Of a stretch of 8,579 bases of DNA, positions 1 to 5,748 are shown piece by piece (position 1 is the first letter of the stretch; every line of letters begins with the position of its first letter). The position numbers and the translations under genes are program-made. The notes below the pieces were generated by a model. The model worked only from the letters and a program-made list of their open reading frames with translations. It searched no databases and was not told the DNA's origin. Origin of the DNA: Chloroflexota bacterium (GTDB taxonomy: Bacteria > Chloroflexota > Anaerolineae > Aggregatilineales > UBA3940). The stretch spans positions 1-8,579 of the forward strand of contig JAADYZ010000303.1 in assembly GCA_010092775.1 (NCBI GenBank). The letters run 5' to 3'.

Positions 1-2
1 TA

Positions 3-1112
3 AGAGACAGGGCTTTGCCCCAAACTCTTGACGGTCTGAAAAGACTGCACGCGGAACTGTTGCATGCCCACAAGGAATCTTTTGGCCAGATCGACGATTT
101 GCTGGTCGGCCTGCAACTGACCCACTCCGGACGTTTTGCCCGCCCAATCGGCCCGCTCGAACCGCAGATTCTCTACCATCACCCCATTCTCGATCAAAAG
201 TTTGGCATCGCCGCAGATCACCCGACGCTGACTGACGACGAAATCAGCCAGATCATCGAAGACTTCATCCAAGCAGCACGTCTTGCCTGGCAAGCGGGTT
301 TCACTTTTGTCGATGTGAAGCACTGTCACGGCTATCTCGGCCATGAATTCCTGACGGCCATCGATCGCCCTGGCCCCTACGGTGGCGACTTTGTCAATCG
401 GACGCGCTTCTTGCGCGAGATTGTGACGGGTATTCGGAGCGCTGCGCCTGAACTGCACGTTGGACTGCGCCTCAGCCTCTACGACTTCATCCCCTTCCAG
501 CCCGGGCCCGATCAAATCGGACAAGCGACTGCGCAGGAGGGCAATTATCCCTATGCTTTTGGCGGCGATGGCAGCGGCAGCGGCATCGACCTGAGCGAGC
601 CCTTTCAACTGCTCGAGCTATGTGAGTCGCTGGGGATTGAGTTGATCTGCCTGACGGCAGGTAGTCCTTACTACGTGCCGCATATTCAGCGACCGGCTAT
701 TTTTCCCCCTTCCGATGGCTACCAGCCGCCGGAAGACCCCTTAATGGGCGTAGCGAGATTGATCGATGCAACCGCTCAGGTCAAGGCGCGCTTCCCTAAC
801 CTGATCATAGTCGGCTCAGGCTACAGCTATTTGCAGGATTATCTGCCCCATGTTGCGCAGCAGGTGCTGCAAACAAGCGGCGCGGATTCCATCGGGTTGG
901 GCCGGATGATGCTTTCTTATCCAACGCTGGCAGCCGATGTGCTGGCGGGGCAGACACTGGATCGGCGGGCCATCTGCCGCACCTTCAGCGATTGCACCAC
1001 CGCACCGCGCAATGGCCTGATCTCCGGCTGCTACCCACTCGATCCTTACTACAAAGCCCTGCCGGAAGCTCAGGAACTCAAGGCCATTAAGACCCAGCAG
1101 AGGAACAGTTAA
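3..1112 (+). CDS. NADH:flavin oxidoreductase / old yellow enzyme family protein, 5' end outside window
   Basis: This is probably an FMN-dependent ene-reductase-like TIM barrel of the old yellow enzyme family (NADH:flavin oxidoreductase), acting in the cytoplasm on an unknown substrate. The frame is open to the window edge. The first possible start is a TTG at 15, but the visible protein begins mid-barrel, so roughly the first 100 residues probably lie upstream. Numbering from that TTG, the sequence shows QLTHSGR at 34-40, KHCHGYL at 102-108, YGG at 122-124 followed by NRTRF at 128-132, LRLS at 151-154, a glycine-rich VGSGYSY at 266-272, and GR at 296-297, which is typical of the FMN phosphate-binding end of the barrel. 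The first His of the usual HxxHGY pair is Lys102; His105 and Tyr107 are kept. The tail has Cys321, Cys327 and Cys339, which do not make the full 4Fe-4S pattern of 2,4-dienoyl-CoA reductases. The family call is secure; the substrate is unknown. Confidence 0.88.
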   Translation, partial: RDRALPQTLDGLKRLHAELLHAHKESFGQIDDLLVGLQLTHSGRFARPIGPLEPQILYHHPILDQKFGIAADHPTLTDDEISQIIEDFIQAARLAWQAGFTFVDVKHCHGYLGHEFLTAIDRPGPYGGDFVNRTRFLREIVTGIRSAAPELHVGLRLSLYDFIPFQPGPDQIGQATAQEGNYPYAFGGDGSGSGIDLSEPFQLLELCESLGIELICLTAGSPYYVPHIQRPAIFPPSDGYQPPEDPLMGVARLIDATAQVKARFPNLIIVGSGYSYLQDYLPHVAQQVLQTSGADSIGLGRMMLSYPTLAADVLAGQTLDRRAICRTFSDCTTAPRNGLISGCYPLDPYYKALPEAQELKAIKTQQRNS

Positions 1113-1157
1113 TGCACTGCTCTCAGGGCAGCATGTCGACAGCTTGACCTCAATCAG

Positions 1158-1187
1158 TTGGAGTGACGGCTTTCCTTGCTATACAAT
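1158..1187 (+). promoter_or_regulatory. Candidate sigma70-type promoter for the GH2-abhydrolase-GH63 operon
   Basis: TTGGAG (1158-1163) and TACAAT (1182-1187) are separated by 18 bases. The -10 box matches the consensus at five of six bases, while the -35 box matches only at TTG. A better-looking TTGACC at 1144-1149 has no -10 box at a usable distance. Transcription from here would give a leader of about 115 bases containing the hairpin at 1258-1287. Confidence 0.35.
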
Positions 1188-1257
1188 GGGTTTGAGTGCC
1201 TTGTTTAGCTTTGTGAGATGCCATGTACCACCTTCATCTCAAATAGCATGTTCCGAT

Positions 1258-1295
1258 AGAGCGACGGTCAGCTAGGCCCGTCGCTCTGTTTGTTG
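1258..1295 (+). terminator. Intrinsic terminator-like hairpin
   Basis: AGAGCGACGG (1258-1267) pairs perfectly with CCGTCGCTCT (1278-1287), giving a 10-bp GC-rich stem with a 10-base loop. It is followed by a T-rich GTTTGTTG. It may terminate the flavin oxidoreductase transcript, 145 bases past its stop. It ends only 24 bases before the GTG start of the next gene, so it could instead work as an attenuator in that gene's leader. Confidence 0.6.
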
Positions 1296-1296
1296 T

Positions 1297-1305
1297 GAGA
1301 GGAGA
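1297..1305 (+). promoter_or_regulatory. Shine-Dalgarno for the GTG start at 1312
   Basis: GAGAGGAGA contains AGGAG (1300-1304), seven bases before the GTG at 1312. This strong site decides for the GTG start, since the first in-frame ATG would cut into the N-terminal sugar-binding domain. Confidence 0.8.
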
Positions 1306-1311
1306 CCGGTT

Positions 1312-3060
1312 GTGACGCGCTTTCCGAAATACCCCTTACGCACGGTTCATCAATTGGATGGCCTCTGGGATTTTGCTTTCCTGGGGCCAGACGTCGACCT
1401 GGGTACACTCGATGTTGAGAGCATCACCTATCTTGATAAGATGGTCGTCCCGGCGGCCTTCGACACGATCCCGCCTTACACCGGCCTCCGTGGTACGGTT
1501 GCCTACCGCCGGTCGCTCAAAGTAACCGACACTCTGACGGACGTCCAGCTCTACTTTGAGGGTGTGTCGTTATGGTGCCGCGTTTATGTCGATGGCCATA
1601 TGCTGGCCGAACATCCCTGGGGGCTGTCTCCCTTCTGGGTGCAGGTGCCTGACAGCGATCTGGAAGAGCGCGAGATCGTTGTGATTGTTGACAATCGCCT
1701 TGATTTCGGCCGCTCACCGCTGCATGGGGAGGAATACGATTTCTACCAGCATGGCGGGATCATCCGCAGTGTGTGGTGGCACGATATGCCGCAGACCTAC
1801 ATCGAGTCTGCGATTGTCCAGACCGATGACTATCGCACAGGGGCCGTGACGGTGCGCCTACGCTTGGGCGGCTACATTCCGGATATGCCCCGCAGTGCCA
1901 ACGAAGTGCCCGAACGGATCAACATCTTCGCCAAAGTGGACGACGGCAAGCAGGAGCGCTACTCTTTTGACGCGCCCTATCCAGATGAGTTTGTCTTCCA
2001 CCTGACCTTGGACGACCCCCATCCCTGGTCACCCGCTGATCCTTTCCTGCACACGCTGGAAATCTCGGCGGTGCTGCACATGCGCAACAGCGACATTATG
2101 ATCACCCGTTTTGGGCTGCGCCAGGTGGAGACGCGCCAGGGTGTCATTATCCTGAATGATGAGCCAGTCAAGCTGCTTGGTTTCAATCGCCATGAACTCA
2201 CCCCACTCTATGGCCCGGCCAGCCCGGACGCGCTGCTTCTGGCTGACTTGCAGCGCATGCGCGATATGGGCTGCAATTTTGTGCGCGGCGCTCACTATCC
2301 GCAGGACCAGCGCTTTCTGGATATGTGCGACGAGCTGGGGATTCTGGTCTGGGAGGAAGGGCTTGGATGGGGGGCAAATACCCGCCATCTGACTAATGAG
2401 GTTTATCTTCAGCAGCATGAGGCCATGTTGCGTGAGATGATCGCTGCCAGTGCCAACCATCCCAGCGTGATCATTTGGGGCTTTCTTAGTGAAAGTGATC
2501 GCCGCAGTCCGACGGCCAATGAAGTCGACCGGGCAACCGTCAGGTTGCTGCGCCAGCTCGACCCGACCCGTTTAATTAGCTATTCAGGCAAGAGCCCACT
2601 CGATGACATGTCGATTGACCTGGTCGATGTGATCAGCTTCAGCCTGTTCCCCGGCTGGTACAGCCAGCCAGGTGATGGCGACCTGACGGGAGCGGTAAGA
2701 GGGCAGATCGATGCCTGTTTGCGCCGGATCGTCTCGCAGGGTTTGGATGCTCCCTTCATGATCAGCGCCATTGGTGCAGGGGCCATCCCAGGTTGGCACG
2801 ATGAGTATGAGGGCCTTTGGTCGGAGGAGTATCAGGCAACCCTGATCCGCACCGTGGTTGAAGAAGCATTGAACAACGACCGTGTCGCAGGGCTTGCGTT
2901 GTGGCAGTTCGCTGACGTGCGCACCTATCAGGGGGCCAATGCCTTGCGTCGCCCGCGTGGCCACAACAATCAGGGTGTGTTCGATGAGTTTCGCCGCCCC
3001 AAGCTGGCCTCTCAAGTGGTGAAAGAGCTGTTCAATGCGTATTGGGCATCAGGGGACTAA
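1312..3060 (+). CDS. Glycoside hydrolase family 2-fold protein (beta-glucuronidase/galactosidase-like) with altered active site
   Basis: This 582-residue protein has the GH2 architecture: an N-terminal jelly-roll sugar-binding domain (about 10-165), an immunoglobulin-like domain (about 166-275) and a C-terminal TIM barrel (about 280-575). It aligns by eye along its length with E. coli beta-glucuronidase (603 residues). His294, Glu394 (the acid/base position, within FLSESD), Tyr450, Trp531 and Asn552 match functional residues of that enzyme. The nucleophile Glu (Glu504 in E. coli) is replaced by Ala486 in ISAIGAG. The Asn before the acid/base is Ser393, the active-site Tyr468 equivalent is Phe446, and the glucuronate-binding NxK motif reads NNQ. 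It is therefore unlikely to be a glucuronidase, and ordinary retaining catalysis is in doubt. There is no signal peptide, so it is probably cytoplasmic. The alpha/beta hydrolase gene follows after three bases. The family is clear; activity and substrate are not. Confidence 0.88.
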   Translation: MTRFPKYPLRTVHQLDGLWDFAFLGPDVDLGTLDVESITYLDKMVVPAAFDTIPPYTGLRGTVAYRRSLKVTDTLTDVQLYFEGVSLWCRVYVDGHMLAEHPWGLSPFWVQVPDSDLEEREIVVIVDNRLDFGRSPLHGEEYDFYQHGGIIRSVWWHDMPQTYIESAIVQTDDYRTGAVTVRLRLGGYIPDMPRSANEVPERINIFAKVDDGKQERYSFDAPYPDEFVFHLTLDDPHPWSPADPFLHTLEISAVLHMRNSDIMITRFGLRQVETRQGVIILNDEPVKLLGFNRHELTPLYGPASPDALLLADLQRMRDMGCNFVRGAHYPQDQRFLDMCDELGILVWEEGLGWGANTRHLTNEVYLQQHEAMLREMIAASANHPSVIIWGFLSESDRRSPTANEVDRATVRLLRQLDPTRLISYSGKSPLDDMSIDLVDVISFSLFPGWYSQPGDGDLTGAVRGQIDACLRRIVSQGLDAPFMISAIGAGAIPGWHDEYEGLWSEEYQATLIRTVVEEALNNDRVAGLALWQFADVRTYQGANALRRPRGHNNQGVFDEFRRPKLASQVVKELFNAYWASGD

Positions 3061-3063
3061 TCG

Positions 3064-3888
3064 ATGCCGACCCATCTCGAACTGATCCGCTTTAGGGCGC
3101 AGGGCGAGGCCAAGCAGACGCCGATCCTGCTGCTGCATGGAGCCTGGCACGGGGCTTGGTGCTGGCTCGACGCCTTTGCCCCGACCCTGGCCGAGCGCGG
3201 CTATCACACCTTTGTGATGAGTCTGCGCGGTCACGGCAATAGTCCGGGTCGCGAGCAGATTAACAGCTATCGCATCGCTGATTATGTCGAGGACTTGCAC
3301 GACATCGTCATTGAAGTGGAGGCACAGACGGGGCAAAAGCCTGTGGTCATCGGCCATTCAATGGGCGGCTTTATTTGCCAGAAGTATCTTGAGGCCCACA
3401 GCCTGCCGGGTGTGGTGCTCTTGGCGACAATTCCTAGAGAGGGCTTCCTCCCTACGCTGTTACGCCTCTTGATCCGTTCGCCGTTGACCTCCCTGCGGGT
3501 TGGCCTGACGCGCAATTCTTACTTCTTTGTGGCCACGCCGCAAGCAGCCCGCGAGAAGTTCTACTCAAGCGACTTCCCAGATGATAAACTCCAGAAGGTT
3601 TGGGAACCCTTGCAACAAGAGTCCTTCCGCAGCACCTGGGAGGTTGCTCTGACTGGGCTGCCTCAACCGGAACGCGTGAAGGCTCAAAACCCAGACATGC
3701 CTATGCTGGTGCTGGGTGGCGCGGACGATGCCATCTTCTACGTGCCGCAAATCGAAGGGACAGCACGTGCTTATGGAACAGAAGCTGTGATTTTCCCGGA
3801 TATGGCGCATAATATGATGTTAGAGCGAGGTTGGGAAAGCGTTCTGGATCGGATAGCCGATTGGCTGACTGACCACGCCATCACCTGA
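3064..3888 (+). CDS. Alpha/beta hydrolase
   Basis: This is a complete 274-residue alpha/beta-fold hydrolase, probably a cytoplasmic esterase, thioesterase or lactonase. It shows the oxyanion loop HGAWHGAW at 25-32, the nucleophile elbow GHSMGG at 97-102 (Ser99), the acid in GGADDAIF (probably Asp222) and the catalytic His249 in DMAHNMM. A cap region of about 60 residues lies between strands near 125-195. The HGAWHGAW start resembles the plant methyl-esterase and hydroxynitrile lyase branch and many bacterial homologues, which does not settle the substrate. The ATG at 3064 lies three bases after the GH2 stop. Its Shine-Dalgarno AGGGG (3051-3055) sits inside the last codons of that gene, which points to translational coupling. 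A role in removing acyl groups from the glycosides handled by its neighbours is inference only. Confidence 0.92.
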   Translation: MPTHLELIRFRAQGEAKQTPILLLHGAWHGAWCWLDAFAPTLAERGYHTFVMSLRGHGNSPGREQINSYRIADYVEDLHDIVIEVEAQTGQKPVVIGHSMGGFICQKYLEAHSLPGVVLLATIPREGFLPTLLRLLIRSPLTSLRVGLTRNSYFFVATPQAAREKFYSSDFPDDKLQKVWEPLQQESFRSTWEVALTGLPQPERVKAQNPDMPMLVLGGADDAIFYVPQIEGTARAYGTEAVIFPDMAHNMMLERGWESVLDRIADWLTDHAIT

Positions 3889-3912
3889 TGACCGTTAAGC
3901 GAAAAGCGACTT

Positions 3913-5631
3913 ATGGGACCAGAAACGATCTTAGCTTTAGACTTGCAGAATTTACCCGATGTGTGGGGTGAAGGCGCTCTCTTTGCCTACTCTGGCCTCG
4001 ACGGCGAGACCAATACCGCCTCAAGTTTTGTGGCCAGTTTGCACGATCAATACTTCTCGCTGCTGTTCCACACTCCTGAACAAGTCATGCTCTATATGGG
4101 CGGCGAAGAGGACTCCGACACCTTGATCGCCACCAGTGATGTGCTTTTCGCCGATACCCGCAAGGGCTACATGCTGGCGAGTTGGTGGGCCTGGCACACG
4201 CTTGTTGGTACTTCGCCCTATCAAATTGTCCTCACACCGATCACTGTCACTGGCTTGCACACACGCGGCATCACAGTCGATCCTTCAGGCGCAGCGATTG
4301 CTCTCGCGACCAATCGGGAGCTGTTTGCCGTCTCCTATGGGGCCACTTGGGCAGAAGCCTCGCGCCGTGCGGAGATGGCTCTAGCGGTTGATCCCTACCG
4401 CACGGCGCTTCAGCGCCTCACCGATAAGCAAATGCTGCCCGATCATCCTGAGCGCGAGAAAGACCGCTTGATGAAAAAGTGCTTTTCGGTCATGAAAGTC
4501 AACACCTTGAGCGGCGAGGGGCGCTTTCACCAGTTCTGGTCCACGCCAGATCGGGTTCCACAGCAGCACTTGATGCAATGGGATTCTGTCTTCCATGCCC
4601 TGGGGATGCTGCACATCAACCCGCGTATGGCCTGGTATTTCATCAAGTCGGTGTTTGATACGCAGCAAGAGGACGGCCTGATTCCCCATATGACAGGCCC
4701 TGGCGGTGAGCACTCAAAGATTGGGCATCCACCAGTGCTCGGCTGGGGTGTTTGGGAGGTTTACGAACGCCTGGACGACAAGCTGATTCTGCATGATGCA
4801 CTGCCCATTCTGGAGAAGTACCTGAATTGGCACTTCAACCAGCGTGATCTGGATCGTGATGGGCTGCTCGAATGGCATCGCGGCGACGCGGTGGGGATGG
4901 AAGGCTCGCCACGCTTCGATCACCACGATCGCCTTGAGGTGCTTGATTTAAACGTCTTCACCGCCCTTGATATGAGCTATGTCGCCATGCTGCTCTACGA
5001 GATGGGGCGCACGACTCAGGCCGCTGAGTGGCAGTCACGCTCCAGCCTGCTGTCAGCTCAGGTCCATCGCTACATGTGGGATGAAGAAGACGGCTTCTAC
5101 TATGACCGCGACATGGATGGCAACTTCGTTAAGGTCCGTGCGGTCAGTGGATTCTTCCCGCTCTTGCTCGATGACATCCCCCCCGAGCATGTCGAGCGCC
5201 TGGTCGGTTGGCTCAAAGACCCTCAGCACTTCAACGCGCCTTTCCCAGTGCCTAGCATCGCGCTCTCAGCCCCGCAATCTTCGGGCGACATGTGGCGCGG
5301 CCCCACCTGGATCAACAGCAACTTCCTGATCATCACCGGGCTTCGTCGACATGGCCAGCATGAGGTCGCCGATTGGCTGCGCGAGAAGACACTCTTCCAC
5401 GTGCAGAAATACTATGAAGAGTACGGCACTGTTTTTGAGTTCTACGACAGCCGCGACGAAGAAGCACCCGTCGATCTGGGCCGGTTAGGGCCAGCCAGCA
5501 AACCCTACAACCTGCGCCATAAGGTTGATGCCATTCGCGACTTTCATTGGACGGCTGCGCTGACCTTCAGCCTGCTGACCGAGGACATCCCAGAGCGCCC
5601 GCGTCTCGGCCTACCACTCCCCAGTCTATAA
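3913..5631 (+). CDS. GH63/trehalase-like (alpha/alpha)6-barrel glucosidase
   Basis: This 572-residue protein joins an N-terminal beta-rich domain (about 1-150) to an (alpha/alpha)6 barrel (about 180-555). It resembles GH63 glucosidases, mannosylglycerate hydrolases and, more distantly, GH37 trehalases and debranching enzymes. Visible signatures are QWDS at 222-225, EDGLIPH at 253-259, GMEGSPRFD at 328-336, GDMWRGPTW at 458-466 and VFEFYD at 507-512. By analogy with the GMDNSPR and GWD motifs of GH63 and GH37, Glu330 takes the place of the usual catalytic-acid Asp. Glu509 is the likely catalytic base. There is no signal peptide, so an intracellular alpha-glucosidase-type or mannosylglycerate or glucosylglycerate hydrolase role is plausible. 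The gene starts 24 bases after the hydrolase stop. No in-frame start lies between the upstream stop at 3889 and the ATG at 3913. The Shine-Dalgarno is weak, which suggests coupling to the genes before it. Confidence 0.85.
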   Translation: MGPETILALDLQNLPDVWGEGALFAYSGLDGETNTASSFVASLHDQYFSLLFHTPEQVMLYMGGEEDSDTLIATSDVLFADTRKGYMLASWWAWHTLVGTSPYQIVLTPITVTGLHTRGITVDPSGAAIALATNRELFAVSYGATWAEASRRAEMALAVDPYRTALQRLTDKQMLPDHPEREKDRLMKKCFSVMKVNTLSGEGRFHQFWSTPDRVPQQHLMQWDSVFHALGMLHINPRMAWYFIKSVFDTQQEDGLIPHMTGPGGEHSKIGHPPVLGWGVWEVYERLDDKLILHDALPILEKYLNWHFNQRDLDRDGLLEWHRGDAVGMEGSPRFDHHDRLEVLDLNVFTALDMSYVAMLLYEMGRTTQAAEWQSRSSLLSAQVHRYMWDEEDGFYYDRDMDGNFVKVRAVSGFFPLLLDDIPPEHVERLVGWLKDPQHFNAPFPVPSIALSAPQSSGDMWRGPTWINSNFLIITGLRRHGQHEVADWLREKTLFHVQKYYEEYGTVFEFYDSRDEEAPVDLGRLGPASKPYNLRHKVDAIRDFHWTAALTFSLLTEDIPERPRLGLPLPSL

Positions 5632-5670
5632 CGCGTGCGAGAAGCGCAGCGCTAACGCGGCAAAAGCGCT

Positions 5671-5700
5671 TTGATTAGCGAGATGAACCTTTGGCATAAT
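5671..5700 (+). promoter_or_regulatory. Sigma70-type promoter with extended -10 for the transglutaminase gene
   Basis: TTGATT (5671-5676, four of six matches) and CATAAT (5695-5700, five of six) are separated by 18 bases. A TGG directly before the -10 box forms an extended -10 element. Transcription would start near 5707, giving a leader of about 42 bases. This separates the transglutaminase gene from the upstream operon. Confidence 0.6.
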
Positions 5701-5727
5701 CGGAGAGTAGTCACAAAAACGTCAATC

Positions 5728-5743
5728 CACCTGCTATGAGGTG
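5728..5743 (+). promoter_or_regulatory. Ribosome binding site inside a small hairpin
   Basis: GAGGTG (5738-5743) lies five bases before the ATG at 5749 and fixes this start. The AGGTG of the site can pair with CACCT at 5728-5732 across a six-base loop, so the ribosome binding site could be partly masked. The stem is only five pairs and its effect is uncertain. Confidence 0.55.
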
Positions 5744-5748
5744 TTTGC

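Larger units (their letters stand above)
1113..1311. other. Intergenic region with leader structures
   Basis: This gap separates the flavin enzyme from the glycosidase operon. It holds a candidate promoter (1158-1187) and a smaller inverted repeat TGAGATG (1214-1220) / CATCTCA (1235-1241) with a 14-base loop. A perfect 10-bp terminator-like hairpin follows at 1258-1287, then the Shine-Dalgarno stretch. I see no plausible small gene. If the promoter is real, both hairpins lie in the untranslated leader of the operon. Confidence 0.6.
5632..5748. other. Intergenic region between glucosidase and transglutaminase genes
   Basis: This 117-base gap holds the promoter at 5671-5700 and the ribosome binding site at 5738-5743. 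Two AGCGCT hexamers (5648-5653 and 5665-5670) could pair across 11 bases as a weak stem followed by TTGATT. That is too short to call as the terminator of the upstream operon. Confidence 0.5.

Noticed and set aside
1312..3060. Naming the GH2 gene uidA (beta-glucuronidase)
   Set aside because: The nucleophile and the NxK lysine needed for glucuronide recognition are both missing, so the name would assert an activity the sequence argues against.
3888..3971. A 27-codon frame starting at an ATG that overlaps the hydrolase stop (TGATG)
   Set aside because: It runs out of frame into the glucosidase gene, lacks a Shine-Dalgarno and encodes nothing recognisable. The overlap may help coupling, but I would not call a gene.
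5648..5676. Terminator for the glycosidase operon from two AGCGCT hexamers
   Set aside because: The stem is only six pairs, each hexamer is itself palindromic, there is no T-run, and it overlaps the -35 box of the next gene.
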